Under the pieces are notes generated by a model. That model was given only the letters and a program-made list of their open reading frames with translations. It searched no databases and had not been told where the DNA came from. A program made the position numbers and the translations under genes. From Variimorphobacter saccharofermentans (GTDB lineage Bacteria; Bacillota; Clostridia; Lachnospirales; Lachnospiraceae), in contig NZ_JACEGA010000001.1 in assembly GCF_014174405.1 (NCBI RefSeq), positions 2,892,501-2,956,500 of the forward strand: a stretch of 64,000 bases of DNA. The letters are read 5' to 3'. Numbering within the stretch: the first letter of the stretch is position 1; the number at the start of each line of letters is the position of its first letter. This document shows, piece after piece, positions 7,729-16,560 of this stretch.

Positions 7729-9512
7729 TTCAAATCCTTAATCCGAATAAGAATATTAGCGTCAATTGATCCCTCAATGCCCTCATTCCATTCTGATAAT
7801 GAAATCGTATTAAAGATTATCTTTATCACAGACTTGGAATTCTCCTTAAGAATTGTCATTTCATCATTAGATAGTATATATTTATCAACGCTATTTGTAT
7901 CGGTAAATTGCTTCATGATATCCTTAACTGGAAATCGGATAAGCTCGTTTTGACGATCTTGAAAGATAACAATTTCCTGTTCATCCATGGTATCTCCCTG
8001 GATTTCGAAGAAGTATTCCGAATCTGTCAGCATATTACCATCAAGAGTATAACGATTGTTACCCACATTCACTGTGATGCGAAGCAATATGTCATATCCC
8101 TCTAACAGAATTGGTTCATAAGTATTCCTAATTAGATTAATATTCTTATAATCCGGAAGACTGTACTGATACTCAGCAAATCCAAAAGTACCCTCAAAAT
8201 TGTACGTCTTCTCATATTCATGGAGCCATTCAATTCTACGAAGGTCATTGTTTACTCGAAGGTATTGAACCGAATTAATGATTATGTTACGATCCTCTTC
8301 ATCAACCTTCGAATTCGGATGAATGGTATCCCCCTCTAGCATATTATTGCGTATCAAGGTTTTCTCCAGCCTGTTTCTCTGATTCCTGTAGCCTACGGTA
8401 AATGCATCAAAGGGAGGTATTATTGATATAAGAGAAAGCACAATCAGAATTGGTGCAATCAATCCATTTTTTTGAGTTGGACAGAAACTGAATATGATTC
8501 CTGCTACTGTTGAAAATAATCCAAATATGATAACAAAGTACCTGCCTGAGGTAACTCCCTCCTCTCCTATTCTAAGAGTGGATGAAACAGTCTGGAATAA
8601 TACAATGGGAACTAAAAGCTTCGGAAATATTTTACGAAACATGTTCGTTATCTTATTATTGACTGTCGAGGATAATAAGTAAATAACAATAACAGCTATC
8701 GAATAGGATAGCAGCATAGGCTCCATTAAATTGTCAGTCCAAAAATCACCCATAATATTTATCATAATATAGGCCAGTAATATAATAGAAAAAACTGCTG
8801 CAAGTGGTATCATAACATAGGATATTAAAGTTTCCAGAAATTTAGAGGGAACTAGGTTACTTACCTGTGTCTCTTCCTCATCCAATATCGATATCATGGG
8901 TGAGTGTGTTCCCGGATAAACCGGAATATAGGAAAGAAGATATATCGGTGCTAATAGGACAAATATTATATTCGCAGTGTGTGAATAAGAATCACCACTG
9001 ACATTGGTGAAAAGAAGATCAATCGCCTGGATAATCAGAACCACTCCGATATAAAGCACACCGGAAAATGCTAATGACGTAAAAAAGCCTTTCCATATGG
9101 CTAAAAAGCTTTCATTAAAATTACGACTGCTTTTTATCACCGGAACCCAGAGAATAGCAATTAATATGATGAAGAAAATAACTATGGTACGTATGATAAC
9201 CGGTTGCTCCCATTCGGTATTCCGTATGACCACATAGTAGCATCCTGATACAATCAGAGCAATCAAATAGATTGCCCATCGCATTGAAGCTTTTTGAAGA
9301 AAGCGCTCGAAGATCATCTGCCCTAACACGGATAAGGCAGAAGCAAGAAGCAAGGAAAGGAACAGACGGCTATACTGTTCCTCATTATAGAAATGAATCG
9401 ACATCCCATTCGTAATTGTTGCACTGAATAATAATATAGCGGTTATCGGAAAACGTGTAATTGTGTCTTGTATGCTACTAAACCGTTCAAACATTCGATT
9501 TTGATCTTTCAA
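7725..9512 (-). CDS. DUF4153-type multi-pass membrane protein
   Basis: A 595-residue protein with a membrane domain of about ten to twelve hydrophobic helices over residues 15-370 and a soluble C-terminal part of about 210 residues. The size and arrangement fit the DUF4153 family, whose function is not established. I choose the TTG at 9512 because GGGAGG lies seven bases upstream; the longer frame to 9578 has no binding site. The C-terminal part holds the segment RRIEWLHEYEKTYNFEGTFG. It is a single-gene unit ending where the next operon's promoter begins. A second protein of similar type is encoded at 47331-48908. Confidence 0.7.
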   Translation of the reverse strand: MKDQNRMFERFSSIQDTITRFPITAILLFSATITNGMSIHFYNEEQYSRLFLSLLLASALSVLGQMIFERFLQKASMRWAIYLIALIVSGCYYVVIRNTEWEQPVIIRTIVIFFIILIAILWVPVIKSSRNFNESFLAIWKGFFTSLAFSGVLYIGVVLIIQAIDLLFTNVSGDSYSHTANIIFVLLAPIYLLSYIPVYPGTHSPMISILDEEETQVSNLVPSKFLETLISYVMIPLAAVFSIILLAYIMINIMGDFWTDNLMEPMLLSYSIAVIVIYLLSSTVNNKITNMFRKIFPKLLVPIVLFQTVSSTLRIGEEGVTSGRYFVIIFGLFSTVAGIIFSFCPTQKNGLIAPILIVLSLISIIPPFDAFTVGYRNQRNRLEKTLIRNNMLEGDTIHPNSKVDEEDRNIIINSVQYLRVNNDLRRIEWLHEYEKTYNFEGTFGFAEYQYSLPDYKNINLIRNTYEPILLEGYDILLRITVNVGNNRYTLDGNMLTDSEYFFEIQGDTMDEQEIVIFQDRQNELIRFPVKDIMKQFTDTNSVDKYILSNDEMTILKENSKSVIKIIFNTISLSEWNEGIEGSIDANILIRIKDLN

Positions 9513-9759
9513 ATTGAAACCTCCCGCTTTCAGAATATAAAAATATACATCGCATACCTTTACTGTATATTTTACCATGTATAGCTAGATAATATAAGTA
9601 ATTATGCTTGCAATTTTATTTTTCCACAGAAATACAATAGCAATTATTAACAATTTTATAAATATTCCATAAAGATTTTTATAAAAAAATGACGAATCCC
9701 ACTTTACAAAAGTATAAAAATATGCAAAAATAAAAAAAATCACAGGAGGTAAAGTAATT

Positions 9760-11175
9760 ATGTCTTCAAAGAAACAACCCGTCGGCTATTTGCCTGACGA
9801 AAGACCCCCCATCGTGGAATTAATCTTATTTGCATTGCAGCAAATCGTTGTAATGTTTCCCGCAACTGTTCTCGTTGCTATTCTTACTGGATTCCACGTA
9901 TCCACTACCATTTTTGCCAGCGGCTTGGCAACCCTATGTTTTATTCTTATTACCGGTAGAAAAATCCCCTTGTATTACGGTTCCAGCTTTTCTTACATTA
10001 CGGCAATTGTTTCTATCATGTCTGCAGAGCAATTTGCAACATATAGTCACAACGATAAAATCGCAATTGCTCAATTCGGTATCGTAATGTCAGGTTTCGT
10101 ATCCATAGCAGCCGGTATCATTATTCAGAAGTCAGGAAGAAAATTAATTGATAAGGTTCTTCCCGCTACAGTAACTGGTAGTATCGCTATTATTATTGGT
10201 TTATCCCTCGCGGCAAATGCTATGGGAAATGCAGCAAGCTCCGGCTATATCGCAGGTGTATTAGCAGCTCCAGCAGATTATTCAAGTACCATTGTATCAG
10301 CTGTAGAATCTGGTCAATATGCAAATTATTCTTGGATCATTGCTATTGTAACTCTTATTTCCACAATATTATATTCGGTATATTTGAAAGGCAAACTCAG
10401 TCAGTTGCCTATTCTTTTTGGCCTTTTAACAGGATATATCGTTGCTGTTATCATTGGTATAGTAACGGGTATTCCTTTTGTAAGCTTTAATACGATTGAA
10501 TCAGACAGTATCATAAGTCTGCCAATCTTTACTCTTCCGAAGCCGTCACTGGCTGCAATCGGTGCAATCATGCCAATAGCAATTGCAACCATTCCGGAAT
10601 CAACTGCTCATGTATATCAATTAGATATTTATGTAAACGACTTAGCAAAGAAGAAAAAAAGTGGTAAGGTATTCAATATTGCAGATAAGTTAGGTCTGAA
10701 CTTAATTGGTGATGGTATTGGTGATATCGTTTCCGGTATGATCGGTGGACCAGCAGGAACCAATTATGGTGAAAATATTAGTACCATGGCGATATCAAAA
10801 GTTTTCTCCATACCGGTGCTGATCGCCGCTTCCATCATTACTATGGTAATCTCCTGCTTTACACCATTAATTAATGCTGTATACTCCATACCAACCGCAG
10901 TTATTGGAGGCCTCTCCATTTACTTATTCGGTGTTATTGCTGCACAGGGTATCACCATTATGATGGATCGTAAGGTGGATATGTTTAAAGCAAAGAATAT
11001 GGCCATTATTGCTATCATCTTAATCATTGGTCTTGGTGGATCCTTCGGATTTAGTAATGGTATGATACCTCTGTTCGGTGTAGAGTTCCCTGCACTTGCT
11101 ACCGCAGCTGTAGTAGGCATCTTGATTAATCTTCTACTTTCCATCGGTGATAAAGAGGAAGAGACAGCCGAATAA
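9760..11175 (+). CDS. uraA: NCS2-family uracil permease
   Basis: A 471-residue nucleobase:cation symporter with the 14-helix pattern of the NCS2 family. The substrate-site signature GGPAGTNYGENISTMAIS matches uracil permeases (glutamate within YGENI) better than xanthine permeases. The conserved ALQQIVVMFPATVLVA is present in the first helix. The ATG at 9760 follows AGGAGG with nine bases spacing. It stands alone, facing a purine permease gene, with a shared hairpin terminator between. No purine or PRPP riboswitch was seen in the 180-base upstream gap. Xanthine as substrate is the main alternative. Confidence 0.85.
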   Translation: MSSKKQPVGYLPDERPPIVELILFALQQIVVMFPATVLVAILTGFHVSTTIFASGLATLCFILITGRKIPLYYGSSFSYITAIVSIMSAEQFATYSHNDKIAIAQFGIVMSGFVSIAAGIIIQKSGRKLIDKVLPATVTGSIAIIIGLSLAANAMGNAASSGYIAGVLAAPADYSSTIVSAVESGQYANYSWIIAIVTLISTILYSVYLKGKLSQLPILFGLLTGYIVAVIIGIVTGIPFVSFNTIESDSIISLPIFTLPKPSLAAIGAIMPIAIATIPESTAHVYQLDIYVNDLAKKKKSGKVFNIADKLGLNLIGDGIGDIVSGMIGGPAGTNYGENISTMAISKVFSIPVLIAASIITMVISCFTPLINAVYSIPTAVIGGLSIYLFGVIAAQGITIMMDRKVDMFKAKNMAIIAIILIIGLGGSFGFSNGMIPLFGVEFPALATAAVVGILINLLLSIGDKEEETAE

Positions 11176-11227
11176 GAACCTGATTGTTAGAATGTCATAA
11201 ATAGAAACTATATTAAGACGTCATCAT

Positions 11228-11286
11228 AAAAGAGAGCATATGCTGAATTGATAATCAATACAATTCAGCATATGCTCTCTTCTTTT
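11228..11286. terminator. Bidirectional terminator between the two nucleobase permeases
   Basis: A perfect 20-bp stem (11231-11250 with 11261-11280, GCATATGCTGAATTG pairing with CAATTCAGCATATGC) has a 10-base loop. AAA precedes it and TCTTTT follows, so it can act in both directions between the convergent genes. Confidence 0.9.
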
Positions 11287-11356
11287 ACATTCCTATACGT
11301 ATCATCATTTCATCAATAAAAGGATTTAATATAAATTCCTTACTATGAACTATATA

Positions 11357-12721
11357 TTATATAATCGCAAGAATAACGAAATTAGCAATAAACAAAGCGG
11401 TTGCAACCCATAATACCGGGTTAATATCTTTCGCCTTTCCTTTTACAATCTTAACAATTACGTAGAAGATAAATCCACCAGCAATACCATAGGAAATACT
11501 ATAGCAAAGTGCCATGAAGATTGCAGCAAAGAATGCCGGAATAGCCTCTTCTAATTCATCCCATTTGATTTCTTTAAAGGAAGAAATCATCATAATACCT
11601 ACTGCAATTAAAGCAGGTGCTGTAGCCTGTGTAGGAACAATTCCTACGATCGGTGCAAGGAAGATACTTAGCAGGAATAAAGCTGCAGTCACAACAGAAG
11701 TAAGACCGGTACGTCCACCTGCTCCAATACCAGCAGCACTCTCTACATAGGTTGTTGTATTGGAGGTACCAACGATAGCACCAATACTGGTTGCGATAGA
11801 ATCTGCAAATAAAGCCTTGTCCATTTTAGATTTAAATCCTGTACCTTCTTCCAATGCCTTCTCATCCGCTTCATCAAAGATACCGGACTTTCTTCCTGTA
11901 CCGATAAATGTACCGATGGTATCAAAAGTATCGGATAAGCTAAATGCAAAAATAGTCATTATTACAAGCGGGATACGGGATGCATCACTAAACAGGGAGC
12001 CTAATCCCTCACTACCAAATGCAGCACCAAAGGTAGTGCCCAAATCCTTAAAGGAGTCAGCTAATCCTGCAGTAGCACCAAGAGTGCTTAAATCTACCAC
12101 CTTTAACGGAATTCCAAGAACGGTTGTAGCAGCAATTCCGATTATGATTGCACCCTTTACTTTTAATATAAGTAAAATAAAGGTAATCACAATACCTACC
12201 AACGCAAGGATAAGTCCTTTATTATCAAAATTAGACAGTGCTGGAACCCCAGATTCAAAGTTAACCATACCAATATTTAATAAACCAATATATGCAACAA
12301 AGATACCAATACCGCCACCGATTGCATGTTGTAAGCTCTCTGGTATTGCTTTAATAATCAGCTTACGGATCTTTGTAACAGTAATAATTACATTAATAAT
12401 ACCACAGATAAATACCATCATTAACGCTTCCTGCCAGGTAAATCCCAGACCAAAGCATACGGTATAGGTAAAGAATGCATTCAATCCCATACCAGGAGCC
12501 TGCGCATATGGAACATTAGCAAATAATCCCATAACCAAAGTTCCAGCTACTGATGCAATAATTGTTGCCAGAAATACCGCTCCCGCAGGCATTCCTGTTT
12601 GTGATAACATTCCCGGATTAACAAAGATGATGTAGGCCATAGCAAAGAAAGTAGTAATACCGGCTACCACTTCAGTCGAAACACTCGTTCCGTGCTCCTT
12701 CAGTTTAAAAAACTTTTCCAT
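11357..12721 (-). CDS. NCS2-family purine permease, AzgA/PbuG type
   Basis: A 454-residue membrane transporter of the adenine/guanine/hypoxanthine permease branch. The N-terminal EVVAGITTFFAMAYIIFVNP and the segment YAQAPGMGLNAFF are diagnostic for AzgA-type proteins. About twelve to fourteen helices are present. The ATG at 12721 (MEKFFKLKEHG) follows AAGGAG, so I reject the 33-residue extension. It should import purine bases with protons for salvage. The promoter region contains a run of seven G residues just after a TATAAT box. No purine riboswitch was recognisable in the roughly 150-base leader. Confidence 0.88.
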   Translation of the reverse strand: MEKFFKLKEHGTSVSTEVVAGITTFFAMAYIIFVNPGMLSQTGMPAGAVFLATIIASVAGTLVMGLFANVPYAQAPGMGLNAFFTYTVCFGLGFTWQEALMMVFICGIINVIITVTKIRKLIIKAIPESLQHAIGGGIGIFVAYIGLLNIGMVNFESGVPALSNFDNKGLILALVGIVITFILLILKVKGAIIIGIAATTVLGIPLKVVDLSTLGATAGLADSFKDLGTTFGAAFGSEGLGSLFSDASRIPLVIMTIFAFSLSDTFDTIGTFIGTGRKSGIFDEADEKALEEGTGFKSKMDKALFADSIATSIGAIVGTSNTTTYVESAAGIGAGGRTGLTSVVTAALFLLSIFLAPIVGIVPTQATAPALIAVGIMMISSFKEIKWDELEEAIPAFFAAIFMALCYSISYGIAGGFIFYVIVKIVKGKAKDINPVLWVATALFIANFVILAII

Positions 12722-12768
12722 AAAAACTCTCCTTTGATTTAATTTTATAAAAAGAGAAATCCAATGGA

Positions 12769-12822
12769 CCCCCCCAATTATACTAATCCCAGCTCTTAAT
12801 AATATGCCTTGTTCCCTCAAAT
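12769..12822 (-). promoter_or_regulatory. Purine permease promoter region with G7 tract
   Basis: On the minus strand TTTACA is followed after 17 bases by TATTAT (near 12795-12825). A second -10-like TATAAT (12777-12782) is followed one base later by GGGGGGG (12769-12775). If transcription starts in the G tract, slippage or GTP-sensitive initiation is possible. The first pair is the better-spaced promoter; the second lacks a clear -35. Confidence 0.4.
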
Positions 12823-12868
12823 GTAAACAAGCAAGTGTATGATAAGAGTTTTTGTAAAAAACGTATAG

Positions 12869-12945
12869 AAGGCTATCCTGTTATTCCCCTGTAAGGATGC
12901 AAATTCTTCTCATCCCATCCTACAACGTAGGTAACCGGATAGCCC
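12869..12945 (-). terminator. Terminator of the EF-G paralogue
   Basis: A long branched hairpin follows the stop codon at 12960. GGCTATCC pairs with GGATAGCC at the base, extended by GTTA/TAAC, with an inner stem TGTAGGATG/CATCCTTACA. A U-rich CGTTTTTT follows on the minus strand. Confidence 0.7.
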
Positions 12946-12959
12946 TCTGATATTAATCA

Positions 12960-15047
12960 TTAAGCTTCTGCTTCTTCTTCCTTTGCATTTTCTTCAATAA
13001 CCTTTTGCTGTACATCAGAAGGAGCCTGCTCATATCTTGAAAATTCATATGAGAATTCTCCAATTCCACCAGTCATAGATCTTAGATCAGTGGAATATCC
13101 ATATAGTTCAGCCATCGGAATATCTGCTATAATTTCTTGTTTTCCGCCAGAAACCGGGTTCATTCCTAGTACTCTGCCGCGTCGTTTATTCAGATCACCC
13201 ATAATATCACCGGTGAATTTATCTGGTACAAGTACTTTTAGGGAAGCAATTGGTTCAAGAAGTACCGGAGACGCTTCCATAAATCCTTGCTTGAAAGCCT
13301 GAATGGTCGCTAGCTTAAATGCCATTTCAGAGGAGTCAACCGGATGATACGAACCATCCACCAATGTAGCTTTTATTCCCACTACTGGATATCCGGCAAC
13401 TGGACCCTTTAATACAGATTCTGCTACTCCCTTTTCTACTGCCGGGAAATAATTCTTCGGTACGGCTCCACCGAAAATCTTCTCCTCAAAGATATAATGC
13501 TTTTCAAGATCACCGGAAGGTTCAAATTCGATATGAACATCACCGTATTGACCATGACCGCCGGATTGTTTCTTATGCTTACCCTGAACCCGAACCTTTT
13601 TACGAATTGTCTCACGGAAGGGAATTCTGGGTTTCATAACCTCAATCTCAACCTTATACTTTGTTAGAAGCTTATTTACTACTATATCAAGCTGTTGGTC
13701 ACCAATTCCATATATTAAAGATTGACGGTTTTCTTTATCATTTACGATCTTTAGAGTAAGGTCTTCATCCATCAGCTTTGCAAGCGCCTGGGATACCTTA
13801 TCATCATCACCCTTATTCTTCGTCTTATAGCGTAAATAAGTATAAGGCGTTGATACCTCAATACGATCGTATATCACAGGATTTGCCTTGGTTGACAGGG
13901 TATCTCCTGTAGTGGTATTAGTAAGCTTACCCAGTGCTCCGATATCGCCTGCATGGAGCTCATTTACCTCAATCTGCTCTTTACCTCTTAAGACATAGAT
14001 ACGATTTACTTTTTCTTCTGCATCCTTTTCTGCGTTGTAAATCGCCATATCAGATTTTAACACACCGGAACATACTTTGAAAAGAGAAAACTTTCCGATA
14101 AACGGATCGGCAATGGTTTTAAATACTCTTGCGCTAAACGGCTTTTTCTCATCATAATCTGCTGTAAATTCTTCTCCAGTCTTAGTATTTTTTCCGACTA
14201 TATTCTTCTTACTTGGGTCCGGGAAGTATTTTTCAATTGCCTGCAGTAACATAGTCGTTCCCTGAGCATTAATACCGGAGCCCATCATTACCGGCACTAC
14301 TGAGCCATCTATTACATTATTTCGAAGCGCACTAGAGATTTCTTCTTGAGTAAACTCCTCGCCTGAAAAATATTTTTCCATTAATTCTTCGCTGGTTTCT
14401 GCAACCGCTTCCAATAAGACTTCTCTAAACTTCGATAGATTTTCCTGACTATAATCTGGAATCTCACATTCTTCATAATTACTTGCTGTTGTAAATCTTC
14501 TGCCTGCCATCTTTACAACATTAACAAATCCAACAAATTTCTCATTTTCTCTAATCGGAATATGGAATGGAGCAATCTTCTTACCATATAGCTCCGTTAA
14601 TTTCTCAACTACCTCACGATAACTTGCGTTATCATCATCCATATCAGTTACAAAGAAAATCCTAGGTAAATTATATTTCTCACAAAAATCCCAGGCTTTT
14701 AATGTACCTACTTCTACGCCTGCTTTTGCTGAAACTAATATTACCGCTGCATCCGCAACCGCCAATGCTTCCTCAACTTCACCAACAAAGTCAAAGTACC
14801 CTGGCGTGTCCAAAAAATTAATCTTAATGCCTTCAAATTCAATAGGTATTACTGTGGTACTAATTGAGAATAGTCTCTTTTGTTCCTCTTTGTCATAGTC
14901 ACTGATTGTATTTCCCTCTTCCACTCTTCCCTGACGCTTTAAAATTCCTGTTGTATACGCCATGGCTTCGACTAAAGTAGTCTTGCCACAGCCACCGTGG
15001 CCTAACAGAACAACATTGCGAATCTTTTCTGAAGTGTAAACATTCAT
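12960..15047 (-). CDS. Elongation factor G-like GTPase (EF-G paralogue)
   Basis: A 695-residue translational GTPase with the five-domain layout of EF-G. The P-loop reads GHGGCGKTT at residues 16-24 where canonical EF-G has AHxDAGKTT. Switch II is DTPGYFDF. The base-recognition motif reads VTDMDDDN where NKxD is expected. These departures fit the EF-G-like paralogue group rather than the main fusA gene, which is normally next to rpsL/rpsG; none of those is here. The ATG at 15047 follows GGAGG; the 41-residue extension is unsupported. A ribosomal role such as translocation, recycling or a stress function is possible. Confidence 0.85.
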   Translation of the reverse strand: MNVYTSEKIRNVVLLGHGGCGKTTLVEAMAYTTGILKRQGRVEEGNTISDYDKEEQKRLFSISTTVIPIEFEGIKINFLDTPGYFDFVGEVEEALAVADAAVILVSAKAGVEVGTLKAWDFCEKYNLPRIFFVTDMDDDNASYREVVEKLTELYGKKIAPFHIPIRENEKFVGFVNVVKMAGRRFTTASNYEECEIPDYSQENLSKFREVLLEAVAETSEELMEKYFSGEEFTQEEISSALRNNVIDGSVVPVMMGSGINAQGTTMLLQAIEKYFPDPSKKNIVGKNTKTGEEFTADYDEKKPFSARVFKTIADPFIGKFSLFKVCSGVLKSDMAIYNAEKDAEEKVNRIYVLRGKEQIEVNELHAGDIGALGKLTNTTTGDTLSTKANPVIYDRIEVSTPYTYLRYKTKNKGDDDKVSQALAKLMDEDLTLKIVNDKENRQSLIYGIGDQQLDIVVNKLLTKYKVEIEVMKPRIPFRETIRKKVRVQGKHKKQSGGHGQYGDVHIEFEPSGDLEKHYIFEEKIFGGAVPKNYFPAVEKGVAESVLKGPVAGYPVVGIKATLVDGSYHPVDSSEMAFKLATIQAFKQGFMEASPVLLEPIASLKVLVPDKFTGDIMGDLNKRRGRVLGMNPVSGGKQEIIADIPMAELYGYSTDLRSMTGGIGEFSYEFSRYEQAPSDVQQKVIEENAKEEEAEA

Positions 15048-15241
15048 AATGATTTCCTCCAATACGCTTATAGTAAGTAGTAGGGTCCAATAAATCTCCC
15101 ATGAATACCTCTTAGTATATTTTACTAGAGGAAGATAACTTTTACAATAGTTTTGTGGAAATATACACAAAGATTCACTGTAGTTTCTTACTTTAGATTT
15201 CTTTTTCGCTTTAAACCGTAACGCTTTAATGTATTAATGTA

Positions 15242-15270
15242 TTGACATGGACTTCTAACAAGTGTATACT
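15242..15270 (+). promoter_or_regulatory. Predicted sigma-A promoter of the aromatic gene cluster
   Basis: TTGACA at 15242-15247 and TATACT at 15265-15270 are separated by exactly 17 bases. The start codon of the DAHP synthase gene is about 145 bases downstream. The leader is too short for a T-box and shows no strong terminator. It contains only a tiny frame beginning at the ATGCATG near 15304. Confidence 0.8.
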
Positions 15271-15413
15271 AAGCTACACCGTGGACTAATAAATCTTAGT
15301 GAATGCATGTATTACTTGATTTATGATTTCTTGAAGATTTTCCAAATATGCTTATACAATCAAAGAAATGAAACATAATAAACATAATACGTTTAACAGA
15401 GAGGATGATGTAA

Positions 15414-16427
15414 ATGATTATCGTAATGAAGCCCCGTGCGAAAATGGAATCTATCGAACGGATCAAAGCAATTATCGAAGAAAATGGATTGGACGCCCAC
15501 ATCTCCGCAGGTAAGGAAGTAACCATAATCGGAGTAGTCGGAGATAAATCAAAACTGCTGGAGCATAATCTGGAAATCTTTGATGATGTAGATAAAATAG
15601 TAGCAGTTACAGAAAGTTACAAGCTTGCAAATAAGAAATTTCATCCGGAGCCATCTGTAATAAGGGTTGGAAATGTAACGATCGGTGGTGACTCTCTGGT
15701 CATCATGTCCGGTCCCTGTGCTGTAGAAAGCAAGGAGCAATTGCTGGCAACTGCTCATGCAATTAAGAAAGCAGGTGCACAGATATTAAGAGGCGGTGCA
15801 TACAAGCCAAGAACATCCCCCTATGCCTTCCAGGGATTAGAGGAAGAAGGCCTTAAGTATATGAAGGAAGCTCGGGAAGAGACTGGTCTTCCAGTTATTT
15901 GTGAAGTAACCAGTCTTAATGCAATTGAGGCAGCCGTAAAATATGTTGATATGCTTCAGATCGGAGCCAGGAATATGCAGAATTTCTATCTCCTTAAGGA
16001 AGCAGGAAAATCCGGTCTTCCCGTTCTATTAAAACGAGGTCTCTCCGCAACCATTGATGAATGGCTGAATGCCTCCGAGTATATTATTGCAGAAGGCAAT
16101 CCCAATGTGGTACTCTGTGAGAGAGGTATCCGCACCTTTGAGACTGCTACCAGAAACACCTTAGACATTAGCGCTGTACCGGTCATTAAAGAAAAGAGTC
16201 ATTTGCCGATTATTGTAGATCCCAGCCATGCCACAGGAGTTAGAGCCTATGTAAAGCCTCTATCCATGGGCGCAGTGGCTGTAGGTGCAGACGGATTAAT
16301 GATTGAAACTCATCCGAATCCTTCCTGCGCTTTATCCGATGGTCCTCAATCACTAACCTTTGAGCAATTTGAAGATTTAACTAAGGATCTTAAACCACTG
16401 GCAGCAATGATGGGAAAAAAGTTATAA
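15414..16427 (+). CDS. aroF: 3-deoxy-7-phosphoheptulonate synthase (DAHP synthase)
   Basis: A 337-residue enzyme condensing phosphoenolpyruvate and erythrose 4-phosphate, the first step of the shikimate pathway. The first 70 residues form the ferredoxin-like regulatory domain of type I-beta enzymes. The catalytic barrel follows, with SGPCAVES, GGAYKPRTSPYAFQG, LLKRG and IVDPSHATG, which supply substrate and metal ligands (the cysteine of GPC and the histidine of DPSH). The ATG at 15414 follows GAGAGGATG. It leads a forward cluster with prephenate dehydrogenase and EPSP synthase. The N-terminal domain suggests feedback control by an aromatic product. Confidence 0.95.
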   Translation: MIIVMKPRAKMESIERIKAIIEENGLDAHISAGKEVTIIGVVGDKSKLLEHNLEIFDDVDKIVAVTESYKLANKKFHPEPSVIRVGNVTIGGDSLVIMSGPCAVESKEQLLATAHAIKKAGAQILRGGAYKPRTSPYAFQGLEEEGLKYMKEAREETGLPVICEVTSLNAIEAAVKYVDMLQIGARNMQNFYLLKEAGKSGLPVLLKRGLSATIDEWLNASEYIIAEGNPNVVLCERGIRTFETATRNTLDISAVPVIKEKSHLPIIVDPSHATGVRAYVKPLSMGAVAVGADGLMIETHPNPSCALSDGPQSLTFEQFEDLTKDLKPLAAMMGKKL

Positions 16428-16480
16428 TAAACAGCAGCAAGAGAATGAATAATTTACATGCTCAGTATGAATTAGATTTA

Positions 16481-16512
16481 TGTTGCACATATAACAATGC
16501 AACAGCTATAAT
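16481..16512 (+). promoter_or_regulatory. Putative tyrA promoter with inverted repeat in the spacer
   Basis: TTGCAC (16483-16488) and TATAAT (16507-16512) are 18 bases apart. A perfect 7-bp inverted repeat, TGTTGCA (16481-16487) and TGCAACA (16498-16504), covers the -35 box and most of the spacer. This layout would suit a repressor operator. It could also be a weak terminator of the preceding gene, but no U-run follows. Confidence 0.45.
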
Positions 16513-16560
16513 AGGGAACATAGAAAAAATGATAAGATAAACAAGATACAGGAGGTTTTC

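Noticed and set aside
11760..12467. Long plus-strand reading frame (235 codons) over the purine permease gene
   Set aside because: It is antisense to a well-supported membrane-transporter gene, its product is low-complexity Ser/Pro/Ile-rich, and it has no ribosome binding site.
12722..12868. Purine riboswitch before the AzgA-type permease
   Set aside because: The conserved loop and junction sequences of the purine aptamer are absent; only a promoter and G7 tract are visible.
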